From Photobacterium damselae (GTDB lineage Bacteria > Pseudomonadota > Gammaproteobacteria > Enterobacterales > Vibrionaceae), in NCBI RefSeq assembly GCF_003026815.1, contig NZ_PYOG01000018.1, forward strand, positions 1 to 64,000: DNA of 64,000 nt, written 5' to 3'. Positions 18,135 through 26,545 of the stretch are shown one piece after another (position 1 is the first letter of the stretch; every line of letters starts with the position of its first letter). A program made the translations under genes and the position numbers. The notes below the pieces were generated by a model. It made no database searches and had not been told where the DNA came from. It saw nothing but the letters and a program-made list of their open reading frames with translations.

Positions 18135-19103
18135 ATGAAAAAGAGCTTAATGATTCTTCCTCTTGCTCTGCTAGTTTCAGCAGCAGCAAACGCAGCAACT
18201 GATAACCCATTCTACGCTGGTGCTCGCATCGGTAACGCTATCTACGATACCGACCACAAAGGTCCAAACGTTGATGATGCAAACCTAGCTGGCGGTGCCT
18301 TCCTTGGTTACCAAATCGCACCTTGGTTCGCAGTAGAAGCTGGTTACACTCACCTAGGTTCAACTACAATCAAAGGTACTGATGCTAAGTTCCGTACTCA
18401 AGGCGCTGACATCGTAGGTAAATACTCTTACGCTATCAACGACAAGATCGACGTATTCGGTAAGCTAGGTGCTTACTACTACGACGTTCACACTAAGAAC
18501 CTAGCGGACGCTAAAGAGCACGGTTGGGCTGGTACTGCAGGCGTTGGTGCTGAGTACTACCTAACTAACAACCTATCAACTGCTGTTGAATACCAATACT
18601 ACAACGACGTAGCTGGTGCAGATATCCACTTCGCTGGTGTTTCTCTAGCTTACCACTGGGGCGCTCCAGCACCAGTAGTTGCAGAACCTGTATACGTTGA
18701 TCAAGTATCTGTTGAAACTCTAGAAGAGCTAAAACTGGCTGTTCCTTTCGCATTCGACAGCACTGAACTATCTGCTGGCGACCGTGCTAAACTAGCTCCT
18801 TTCGAGCAACGTCTACAAGCACAAGATGCAGCTCAAATCTACGTTGTTGGTTACACTGACAGCCGTGGTTCTGAAGCTTACAACCAGAAGCTATCTGTTA
18901 AGCGTGCTGACGCAGTAGCTGAAGCTCTACGTAGCGTAATGAACGTTGACGGTTCTCGCATCATCGCTGAAGGCCGTGGCGAATCTAACCCTGTAGCATC
19001 TAACGATACTGCAGAAGGTCGCGCTCAAAACCGTCGTGTAGAGATCATCTCTCCATCAATCGACGTTGAAACTGTAACTCAAGTAGAGCAAGCTGCTGAG
19101 TAA
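18135..19103 (+). CDS. ompA: OmpA-family outer-membrane porin
   Basis: This 322-residue protein has a signal peptide (MKKSLMILPLALLVSAAANA), an eight-strand OmpA barrel (about residues 24-175; FYAGARIGNAIYD, GVGAEYYLTNNLSTAVEYQY), and a proline-rich hinge. Its C-terminal OmpA peptidoglycan-binding domain has VPFAFDSTELS, GYTDSRGSEAYNQKLSVKRADAV-type and GRAQNRRVEI signatures, the second described here in two overlapping parts. Codon use is strongly biased to a few codons, unlike the neighbouring polysaccharide genes, which indicates very high expression. It has its own terminator at 19172-19205. Such proteins anchor the outer membrane to peptidoglycan. Confidence 0.92.
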   Translation: MKKSLMILPLALLVSAAANAATDNPFYAGARIGNAIYDTDHKGPNVDDANLAGGAFLGYQIAPWFAVEAGYTHLGSTTIKGTDAKFRTQGADIVGKYSYAINDKIDVFGKLGAYYYDVHTKNLADAKEHGWAGTAGVGAEYYLTNNLSTAVEYQYYNDVAGADIHFAGVSLAYHWGAPAPVVAEPVYVDQVSVETLEELKLAVPFAFDSTELSAGDRAKLAPFEQRLQAQDAAQIYVVGYTDSRGSEAYNQKLSVKRADAVAEALRSVMNVDGSRIIAEGRGESNPVASNDTAEGRAQNRRVEIISPSIDVETVTQVEQAAE

Positions 19104-19117
19104 TAACAGTTTGTTCT

Positions 19118-19154
19118 TAGGTACTAGGTACTAGGTACTAGGTACTAGGTACTA
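19118..19154 (+). repeat. Heptamer array C, (TAGGTAC)5 plus TA
   Basis: Five perfect TAGGTAC units lie between the ompA stop codon and its terminator. The unit length equals that of the neighbouring GCGAGTG arrays but the sequence is unrelated. They would be transcribed in the ompA 3' untranslated region. Confidence 0.9.
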
Positions 19155-19171
19155 AAAGAATAATTGATAGA

Positions 19172-19205
19172 AGCAGTCAGGCTAATAGTCTGGCTGCTTT
19201 TTTTA
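19172..19205 (+). terminator. Intrinsic terminator of ompA
   Basis: The stem AGCAGTCAG/CTGGCTGCT (9 bp with one G-U pair, 9-base loop) is followed by a run of eight T. Confidence 0.88.
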
Positions 19206-19223
19206 TGGGATAGAATCAGAGAA

Positions 19224-19395
19224 GCGAATGGCGAGTGGCGAGTGGCGAGTGGCGAATGGCGAATGGCGAGTGGCGAGTGGCGAGTGGCGAGTGGCGAGTG
19301 GCGAGTGGCGAGTGGCGAGTGGCGAGTGGCGAGTGGCGAGTGGCGAGTGGCGAGTGGCGAGTGGCGAGTGGCGAGTGGCGAGTGGCGAGTGGCGA
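19224..19395 (+). repeat. Heptamer array D, 24 units of GCGAGTG
   Basis: Twenty-four full units plus GCGA follow the ompA terminator. The first, fifth and sixth units are the variant GCGAATG; the others are identical. Because 7 is not a multiple of 3, all frames stay open and encode a meaningless seven-residue repeat. The AT-rich tail after it resembles the tails of arrays E and F. The remaining gap to 19731 holds weak CTCG motifs and a minus-strand terminator but no gene. Confidence 0.93.
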
Positions 19396-19681
19396 AAAAT
19401 CTTAATTAAATATTTATATCGTTCAAGTACTTTGTTGTTACTTCTTATAACTCAAAATTTCAGCTTCTATTTTTTCCTCGATATTTGTAACTCAAGTTCT
19501 CGTTAACTCATTTAAATATCACAATACTGTCTTCCTTAGTCTACTCTCGAAACTTTCTTTATGGGTCCCACCTAATTCTTAGTTGCATCAATTGCATAGC
19601 GAATATCGTAACCTGAACGATATGAGATATGTGTAATAAGATCTTTATAGAAAGTAATAGATACAGGTTTATTAGGCACAA

Positions 19682-19709
19682 AAAAACCGCTATCAAAGAC
19701 AGCGGTTTT
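19682..19709 (-). terminator. Intrinsic terminator of the sugar-phosphate transferase gene
   Basis: On the minus strand the stem AAAACCGCT/AGCGGTTTT (9 bp, 9-base loop) runs into a T-tract. It lies 22 bases after the stop codon at 19732. Confidence 0.88.
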
Positions 19710-19731
19710 ATTTATGGCTACAGCAGAAACA

Positions 19732-20973
19732 TCATTTTGCACCAAAACCTGTCAGCATGGTGCGAATTGTCTTAAATACGATATTAATATCTAACCAGAA
19801 AGATAAATTCTTAATATAGTACAAGTCGTAGGCAAGCTTTTCAGTCGTTGACTCTGTGTCATCAGTATAGCCTTGAACAACTTGGGCCCAGCCAGTAATG
19901 CCTGGTTTTACCATATGACGATAGCCATAAAATGGGATTTCTTGCTCAAACTGTTTTACAAAACTGTCTTGTTCTGGTCGCGGTCCAATTAATGACATAT
20001 CACCTTTCAGCACATTGAAAAACTGAGGTAATTCATCAATGCGAACTTTACGAATGACCTTACCCACTTTTGTAACACGAGCCTGCTCTTGTGTTGCAAA
20101 TTTGTCTTCAGCATCTGCAGCTTTAACTGTCATGCTACGGAATTTGTAGATACGGAAAACCTTACCACCTTGACCAACTCGTTCTTGAATAAACATTGCC
20201 GGACCTGGATTTTCAAGTTTAATCAATAACGCAGTAATCGCCATAACAGGCAATGTAATCGGGAAAGATAAGATAATAATTAAAGATTCCCAAATTCGCT
20301 TGAAGGTCATATATAATGGATTTGGTAATAGAGTACCAATAGCATTTTCAGATAAATGACGCGTTTGTACTTTACCTTCTAACATCTCTTTGATGCTATC
20401 AGCATGGAAAACTGAAATATTTGCCAAACTACAGTCTGCAATAAACTTCTCAGATTCAGCTGTCAGATTTTTATGTAAATCAACGACCAAGCTGCCTTTA
20501 ACATTGGCAATACTATATGGTTGAGATAATTCATTAAGATTAATTTTGGGGTTATGTTTTAACTCTGAAGCATCAAAATTAGGTAACGCTGATAATGTTA
20601 AACATTGGCTATCTTGTCGAATAAGCGCAGTAACATAAAACCAAACAAACGAAATTATGCTTGCATTGATCAGAGCACTACGTGAATAATCAATACGAGT
20701 CATGAAAACAAGAGCCATCGTTAGGATAAAAACCGTTACTACTACAGGTAAAATATAGTATTTACGCTCAACCAAAAGATATGAAGTAATTTTAGGTAAT
20801 ACCGCAGCAATTGCTAGGTAACATGCCACCGATAGCCATAATGTGTTAACTACCGTATCCGGCATACTTTTATAACCATAACCAGCAAAAAGGTAGGTCA
20901 GCAGAGCGACAAAAAAAATACCTAGCGTATGACATACATATGAGTTGTTGAGTAAAGTTTTAAGTGAATTCAT
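19732..20973 (-). CDS. Undecaprenyl-phosphate sugar-phosphate transferase (WbaP/WcaJ-type)
   Basis: This 413-residue membrane protein is a polyprenyl-phosphate hexose-1-phosphate transferase that starts repeat-unit assembly. The N-terminal third has four to five membrane segments. The C-terminal catalytic domain (from about residue 220) has the hydrophobic re-entrant helix followed by PAMFIQERVGQGGKVFRIYKFRSM-type, RKVRIDELPQFFNVLKGDMSL and GPRPE signatures, and YDLYYIKNLSFWLDINI near the end, all given in pieces. It is a second initiating enzyme in addition to WecA. It is transcribed with the GT2 gene upstream and ends at a strong terminator. The sugar (glucose or galactose) cannot be read from sequence. 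Confidence 0.9.
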   Translation of the reverse strand: MNSLKTLLNNSYVCHTLGIFFVALLTYLFAGYGYKSMPDTVVNTLWLSVACYLAIAAVLPKITSYLLVERKYYILPVVVTVFILTMALVFMTRIDYSRSALINASIISFVWFYVTALIRQDSQCLTLSALPNFDASELKHNPKINLNELSQPYSIANVKGSLVVDLHKNLTAESEKFIADCSLANISVFHADSIKEMLEGKVQTRHLSENAIGTLLPNPLYMTFKRIWESLIIILSFPITLPVMAITALLIKLENPGPAMFIQERVGQGGKVFRIYKFRSMTVKAADAEDKFATQEQARVTKVGKVIRKVRIDELPQFFNVLKGDMSLIGPRPEQDSFVKQFEQEIPFYGYRHMVKPGITGWAQVVQGYTDDTESTTEKLAYDLYYIKNLSFWLDINIVFKTIRTMLTGFGAK

Positions 20974-20998
20974 TTTATTCTCTTTAATATTTATTCTA

Positions 20999-21805
20999 CT
21001 ACTGTCGAACTAACTTATAAATATTACCTAAAATTTTAGTCGGTAATAGCCTCATATGAGCTCGAGCTAAAAAAATCATCGCAATTTTAGATTTATCTTT
21101 AATTGGTAATTTCAAAAGCTGTTTCATGAAACGTAACTCAGAACGATAATACTTGTAGCCTTGTCTCCTTTCTAACATGCCATTCCCTACACGCGCATAA
21201 ACCAAGACATCATCAATATTAGCAATATTCATACCTTTAGCATGCATTCTTACCCAAAGATAGTAATCTTCCATATAAGGCATATGCTGGTAACCGCCAG
21301 CCTTGATAACTGCCGATTTTCGAAACATAACAGCCATATGATTTATGGGATTTCGACGGTAAATAACTTTCTCAATCTGATCGGAAAGAGGTACCTTTCT
21401 CAACCCTGATATAACAGAAATATCATTATCAAACTCAGCAATATGAGCACTACACAGCTCAACGTCTGGATTCTCCATCATAAATTGATATTGAACAGCA
21501 AAGCGCTCATCCAAATTGATATCATCAGTATCAACTCGTGCAACGATCTCATAAGAACAAGCATCAAGCCCTTTATTTAAAGCGACTCCTAACCCCTGAT
21601 TTTCAGCTAAAACAACCTCTTTAATAGGTAGCTTGTCACGCCAAATATCTAAAGTGTCATACAGTTCTTTCGTTAAAGGGCCATCATGAACCACAATGAT
21701 CTCTGCTGGCTGTATAGTTTGAACCTCAATACTCTTTAATGCTTCGAAAAAAAAATGTGCTTTTTCGCCTTTATATAAAGACATCAAGACAGAAATATTA
21801 TTCAT
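20999..21805 (-). CDS. GT2 family glycosyltransferase
   Basis: This 268-residue GT-A enzyme opens with ISVLMSLYKGE, has IIVVHDGP as nucleotide-binding loop, ENQGLGVALNKGL in the middle, and the metal-binding ARVDTDDINLDERF near residue 90. It resembles the galactosyl/N-acetylglucosaminyl transferases that often add the second sugar after an initiating transferase, and it lies directly upstream of one, separated by 25 bases. It is divergent from the second ops-led operon, with a 314-base shared gap. Exact specificity is unknown. Confidence 0.82.
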   Translation of the reverse strand: MNNISVLMSLYKGEKAHFFFEALKSIEVQTIQPAEIIVVHDGPLTKELYDTLDIWRDKLPIKEVVLAENQGLGVALNKGLDACSYEIVARVDTDDINLDERFAVQYQFMMENPDVELCSAHIAEFDNDISVISGLRKVPLSDQIEKVIYRRNPINHMAVMFRKSAVIKAGGYQHMPYMEDYYLWVRMHAKGMNIANIDDVLVYARVGNGMLERRQGYKYYRSELRFMKQLLKLPIKDKSKIAMIFLARAHMRLLPTKILGNIYKLVRQ

Positions 21806-22044
21806 AATACAGCCACACTATACTTAACAGATAGAGCTATCAAATCACTAAAAAATTGATTTTATTATATCAATATCTGTCTCATTGTACAGCAGTTCAC
21901 TGTCAACATCAGCAATTCTTACACGAAAATTACAATGACCGAAAAGCTTTAAAAACATACGGTTACAAGCGGTAAAGTAAGTTGTTTTATCTTGATATTA
22001 ATTGAATGTATCAGGCATAATAGAGATCAATAACATGAATTTAT

Positions 22045-22080
22045 CGCTTGTAGGAGCTAGACACCTAAGGGCGGTAGCTT
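22045..22080 (+). promoter_or_regulatory. JUMPstart with ops element leading the second polysaccharide operon
   Basis: GGCGGTAGCTT at 22070-22080 matches the ops consensus GGCGGTAGCNT. The preceding bases (CGCTTG, GGAGCT and AAGGGCGG blocks) match the wider JUMPstart pattern. It lies 40 bases before the wzz-like start. A short 32-codon open frame starting at ATG 22035 runs through it and ends inside the next gene. The rest of the 21806-22119 gap shows no other gene. Confidence 0.87.
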
Positions 22081-22119
22081 GGCTATTTTATCATTTAAAA
22101 TCAAAGGCTTTGTTAACAT

Positions 22120-23178
22120 ATGAGTTCAGATGAACAATCTATCTATCAGGATAACCAATTAAATTTACTCAATATTTTCAGAGTGTTATGGACTCGTAAA
22201 CTAATAATTATTATAAGTACTATTATTGGTATAGTCTTAGCGCTTATTGTAAGCATCTATTCTGCTCAATGGTGGGAAAGCAGTGCTGAAATCACTAAAC
22301 CTCAATATTCAGATTATGCAGTATTTATAAGTTCAGCTGATCAACTAACAACTGGAAGTAATCCATCTGAAAGCTTAAAATCAATTATAAATATAGAAAA
22401 AAACTATAATTCTTTTATTAATATACTTACATCAAAAACGAATAAAATTGATTTCTTACAACAAAGTAATATAATTAAAAGTTACTTTATTAGAGATGGT
22501 GTAAAAACAGACATTCAGAAAGATAAAGCGTTAGATTTATGGGCTGAAAAAATCATTGTGAAAAAAGAATCTTTGATATTGAATAAAAGCTCATATATTG
22601 TTATCGCTCAAGCTAATACACTAGATGATAGCTTTAAACTTTTAAATAATTATATTAAATTCACAAAAAATAAATATAACTCAGATGTATTATTATCATT
22701 AGAGACATTCAAAAGAATAGAGTTGTTAAATCTAAAAAAACAACTTGATTATAATATTTCATATACGTTAGATATTAAAAAATTAAAAGAACAAAAAGCT
22801 CAACTAGCCCTTAATATTGCTGAAGAATCAGGGATTGAATCACCTTTAAATAATTATTTTGAAAAAGGTTCTTCATTCAATATTGCATTGGGCGCAAAAG
22901 CACTACGTGCAGAGAAGAATGTAATAAGTTCTCTTAAGGATTTAGCTATATTTAATGATAAGATTACATTATTAAGCTCACAACTAAATTATTTAAATAA
23001 TGTTAAGCTATCAAACTTAGAAAATAATGCATTTTTTAGCTATATTCAAACCGAACACAAAAACCCTAATAAAATAGCACCAAGCAAAAAGACATTTATT
23101 CTAGTCTTTTCTCTTTTATTTGCTTGTATAGGAATTGTGATTGCTTTAGTGATTGAAATATTTAGTAAAAAAGACTAG
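22120..23178 (+). CDS. wzz: Wzz-like chain-length determinant
   Basis: This 352-residue inner-membrane protein has TM1 at about residues 31-52 and TM2 at about 325-347. The periplasmic domain between them is charged and partly coiled-coil, as in Wzz co-polymerases. It lacks the cytoplasmic kinase found in Wzc. It is first in the operon 22120-28612 and probably sets chain length for the polymer made by the Wzx and Wzy encoded just downstream. No strong Shine-Dalgarno sequence precedes the ATG, an arrangement reported for some RfaH-controlled genes. Sequence divergence is high, so the symbol is by topology and context. Confidence 0.78.
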   Translation: MSSDEQSIYQDNQLNLLNIFRVLWTRKLIIIISTIIGIVLALIVSIYSAQWWESSAEITKPQYSDYAVFISSADQLTTGSNPSESLKSIINIEKNYNSFINILTSKTNKIDFLQQSNIIKSYFIRDGVKTDIQKDKALDLWAEKIIVKKESLILNKSSYIVIAQANTLDDSFKLLNNYIKFTKNKYNSDVLLSLETFKRIELLNLKKQLDYNISYTLDIKKLKEQKAQLALNIAEESGIESPLNNYFEKGSSFNIALGAKALRAEKNVISSLKDLAIFNDKITLLSSQLNYLNNVKLSNLENNAFFSYIQTEHKNPNKIAPSKKTFILVFSLLFACIGIVIALVIEIFSKKD

Positions 23179-23185
23179 CTAAAAT

Positions 23186-24424
23186 ATGAATATGTTAAAA
23201 AATATAATCATGCTATTCTTTTCGCAGGGTGTTAATTACCTTGTACCTATCATCTTAGTGCCCTATCTCGTTAGGGTGCTAGGACCAATAGAATATGGTA
23301 AATTTAACCTAGCCTTATCTATTATCCTTTATGGCTGTTTGTTTATAGATTTTGGCTTTAATTTATATTCATCAGGAAAAATAGCAAAAGCTTCAAACAA
23401 AGAAGAGATCAATAAAACTTATACAACAACGATAATTACAAAATTGATACTATTTATACCAATTAGTATTGTTATAATGGCAATTCCACTTTTCTTTGAA
23501 AAGTTTTATGACTTGAAAGCTCTGCTTTCCATATTGATAATACAATTATTTTCGTCAGTAATATCGACTATATGGTTATATCAGGGGATCGAAAAGGTTC
23601 GCATCTATTCATATGTCAACATAGTAATTAAATTAACATCAGTTCCATTAATATTCTTATTTGTTAAGACAAAGTTTGATCTAGATATATTAGCTATAAT
23701 TCAAGCTTCAACCTTCTTTATGAGTGCTTTAATACTATTATTCATTGCCCATAAAGAAAACATACAATTTGTTAAAATTAAAATCACAGATATTTTTTAT
23801 CAACTAAAGCATGCCTCACCTATATTCTTAGGTACGATTAGTGTCAGTCTTTATACTATGAGTACTCCTATAATTTTAGGTATCATGAGTACGGCTTTTG
23901 AGGTTGGTCAGTATACTGCCACAGATAAAATAAGAGGAGCTTTTATATCTATGTTTTTAATTCTTTCTAATGTGATTTATCCAAGAGTTAATAAGCTTAG
24001 AATAGAGTCAGAAACTAGTGCTCTTCAGTTTATAAAAAAAGTACTATATATACAAACAAGTATTGGTATAATTTTCTCACTAATCATTTATATTACATCT
24101 TCCTTTATCGTTAATCATTATTTAGGTTTAGAATTCAAACAATCTATTCTATTACTAAAAATAATGAGTCCTATGGTAATTCTAGTTCCTTTAAGTGTAT
24201 TACTATCAAATTATCTATTATTATCATGGGAATATAAGCGTTATTACTTAACAGTACCTATAATAACTTGTATATGCCACTTTATTTATGTGATCCCACT
24301 ATCTCATTCCTATGGAGCAATCGGTTCAGGACTAAGCATTCTAATCACAGAGTTAATCAGTTTTTCTCTACTCACCTTCTTTGTCTATAAATCAGGTTTA
24401 ATGAAAAAATTATATGAATCCTAA
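23186..24424 (+). CDS. wzx: Wzx-type polysaccharide flippase, second cluster
   Basis: This 412-residue protein has about twelve membrane segments and the MOP-superfamily start pattern FFSQGVNYLVPIILVPYLVR, followed by LGPIEYGKFNLALSI. It is expected to flip the lipid-linked repeat unit of the second polymer. It follows wzz by 7 bases and overlaps the next gene by 11. It is distinct in sequence from the flippase at 5717-7192, so the two clusters handle different units. Confidence 0.88.
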   Translation: MNMLKNIIMLFFSQGVNYLVPIILVPYLVRVLGPIEYGKFNLALSIILYGCLFIDFGFNLYSSGKIAKASNKEEINKTYTTTIITKLILFIPISIVIMAIPLFFEKFYDLKALLSILIIQLFSSVISTIWLYQGIEKVRIYSYVNIVIKLTSVPLIFLFVKTKFDLDILAIIQASTFFMSALILLFIAHKENIQFVKIKITDIFYQLKHASPIFLGTISVSLYTMSTPIILGIMSTAFEVGQYTATDKIRGAFISMFLILSNVIYPRVNKLRIESETSALQFIKKVLYIQTSIGIIFSLIIYITSSFIVNHYLGLEFKQSILLLKIMSPMVILVPLSVLLSNYLLLSWEYKRYYLTVPIITCICHFIYVIPLSHSYGAIGSGLSILITELISFSLLTFFVYKSGLMKKLYES

Positions 24425-25349
24425 AATATCAGTTATTATTGCTGCGTATAACGCTGAAAAACATATAAAAGAAACAATTGAATCATTAACTAATCAATAT
24501 TATGACAATTTAGAGGTTATAGTTATTAATGACGGTTCAACTGATTCAACCAATAGCATATTAACAGAATTAAAGAAAAATTATTGTAATCTGATTATTA
24601 GAAATATAAAAAATAATGGCGTTAGTAATGCTCGTAATAACGGGATTGAAATAGCAACAGGAGAATATATTTCATTTCTGGATGCTGATGATATTGTTGA
24701 GTGTGATTTTTATTCTTGTTTATACGAAGAAAGTTATTCAAAATCATTAATTTGTGCGAAGAATATATATAATATGTATTCTTCTGAATATATATCACCT
24801 TGGATTGAAAATAATAAGTTTGACTCTAACTTTTATAAAAATAAAATTGCAGTATATATATGGGGAAAGCTCTATAAAAAATCTTTTTTAGATGAGCATA
24901 ATATTAGATTTGATACTAAATTAAGAATTGGAGAAGACTTCCTTTTTAATATTATTTGTTTAAGTAAATTAAATCATGATGATATACAGATTGTTGATAA
25001 TACATCAAAATTTCTCTATCGAATAACCCCAGATTCACTCAGCCATAAAACAACTACAGAATCGATAACAAATAGAAAACAGTCTGCTGAATCTATTTAT
25101 CAAATACTTAAAACTGAATACAATATTAGTGATGCACTATTTGTATATGTAAAAACGTACTTAAAAACAATGTCTATAAAATTGATTAAAGAAAATCAAT
25201 TTAAACTTCTATTAAATATGCTAAAGATGGAAGCGAAAAATAACAAATTAACATTAGCTAAAATAGTATCTTTATCTCTAAACACTAAAGATACTATTTA
25301 CTTGTCATTTATTCTCCTTTTAATAAATATTATTCGTATCATGTCATGA
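24414..25349 (+). CDS. GT2 family glycosyltransferase
   Basis: This 311-residue enzyme has a textbook family 2 start (ISVIIAAYNAEKHIKETIES), nucleotide-binding loop VINDGSTDST, NNGVSNARNNGI and the metal-binding SFLDADDIVE near residue 95. The C-terminal part is charged and contains a WGKLYKKSFL segment common in capsule transferases. It overlaps the flippase gene by 11 bases and the polymerase gene by 4 (ATGA). Confidence 0.86.
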   Translation: MNPKISVIIAAYNAEKHIKETIESLTNQYYDNLEVIVINDGSTDSTNSILTELKKNYCNLIIRNIKNNGVSNARNNGIEIATGEYISFLDADDIVECDFYSCLYEESYSKSLICAKNIYNMYSSEYISPWIENNKFDSNFYKNKIAVYIWGKLYKKSFLDEHNIRFDTKLRIGEDFLFNIICLSKLNHDDIQIVDNTSKFLYRITPDSLSHKTTTESITNRKQSAESIYQILKTEYNISDALFVYVKTYLKTMSIKLIKENQFKLLLNMLKMEAKNNKLTLAKIVSLSLNTKDTIYLSFILLLINIIRIMS

Positions 25350-26539
25350 TTTACTATGTAATTTTTGGCATTCTAGCCATCTTCTCATTTACTGATAATT
25401 TAAAAGATCAGCGTTATAGCTCATTATCTTTTATAATATCTTTCTTTATTCTATTTTTATTTGGTAGTTTACGATACGATACAGGTTGGGATTTCGCAAC
25501 ATATCGCTACTATTTTGAACGTGTCGATACTATACATGTATTTTTAACGAATGGATTCTCACCATCCGTATATTTTGATTTCGGCTTTAAATTATTAATA
25601 TCTATTATAAAGTCATTAGGACTCGGTTTTCAAAGTCTTATTTTCATTTGTAATTTATTCGTAATAAGTTGTTTATATTACTTTACCAATAGAAATATTA
25701 AATATAAAAACTCAGCAATATTATTATTTTATAGTTTATGTTATCTATTCATAAATTTATCGATACTAAGGCAAGGAATTGCTGCTGGTTTTTTATTATT
25801 GGCTATTGATAATAACTTTAATAATAAAAGCAACTACAAAACATATTCTTATCTGTTTCTATCAATACTATTCCACTTCAGCTCTATTTTATTTATTCCA
25901 TTAATTTTCATTAGCCAAATATTTAAGGTTAATAGAAAAACTTTTTTATTATTTATTTCAAGTATAATCTTTATCGCGATTATTAATATATCTGTCTTCG
26001 AAATATTTTTTCATACATTTCATTCAATTATACCAAATAACTTAAATGAAAAATTTGAACTCTATATTAATAGTCCTCGATTTGGAACGTCTCGAGCTAT
26101 AGGCTTTGGCTTTATTGAAAAAGTTTTCTTTTTAATTTTATTATTTCATTACGTATACATTAGAAATAACTTAACATATAAAGAAGCTAAAAATATAAAT
26201 CTAATCATATTAATGTTATTAAGCTACTTTGCTGTTTATGTTCTATTTATCGATATCCAAGTTATTTACACGCGGCTCAAATTTTATTTTATGATAATAG
26301 CATCATGTTATTATCCTTTATTTATCTATGAGTTTTTAAATACACGATTATCAAAACAATTAGGTGTTAGTATATGCATATTATTTTCTTTAATTAACTT
26401 ATATAACACCTTAAGATTTGAACCTAATAAAATTGTTTTCATTCCTTATCAAACGATAGTAACAGAGCTTCCATCATATTTAAATAAAGATTATTATCGT
26501 ATTGATCGAGCTCAAGAAATCATAAAAGAGAACCAATAG
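25346..26539 (+). CDS. wzy: EpsG-family polysaccharide polymerase (Wzy-like)
   Basis: This 397-residue polytopic protein has about ten hydrophobic segments. The LRYDTGWDFATYRYYFE loop near residue 45 is the hallmark of the EpsG/Wzy group (G-x-D-x-x-x-Y-x-x-x-F). It is the only polymerase candidate in this operon, beside a flippase and a chain-length regulator, so a Wzx/Wzy-dependent route is likely. Confidence 0.82.
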   Translation: MIYYVIFGILAIFSFTDNLKDQRYSSLSFIISFFILFLFGSLRYDTGWDFATYRYYFERVDTIHVFLTNGFSPSVYFDFGFKLLISIIKSLGLGFQSLIFICNLFVISCLYYFTNRNIKYKNSAILLFYSLCYLFINLSILRQGIAAGFLLLAIDNNFNNKSNYKTYSYLFLSILFHFSSILFIPLIFISQIFKVNRKTFLLFISSIIFIAIINISVFEIFFHTFHSIIPNNLNEKFELYINSPRFGTSRAIGFGFIEKVFFLILLFHYVYIRNNLTYKEAKNINLIILMLLSYFAVYVLFIDIQVIYTRLKFYFMIIASCYYPLFIYEFLNTRLSKQLGVSICILFSLINLYNTLRFEPNKIVFIPYQTIVTELPSYLNKDYYRIDRAQEIIKENQ

Positions 26540-26545
26540 TAAACT

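Noticed and set aside
19164..19506. Open frames encoding repeated GEWRVAS heptapeptides
   Set aside because: A 7-nt repeat without stop codons stays open in every frame and gives a 7-residue repeat. There is no start context, no conserved domain and variable unit number, so this is not a protein gene.
22120..23178. Second tyrosine autokinase (Wzc-like)
   Set aside because: The protein ends shortly after its second membrane segment and has no Walker motifs or tyrosine tail, so it is Wzz-type.
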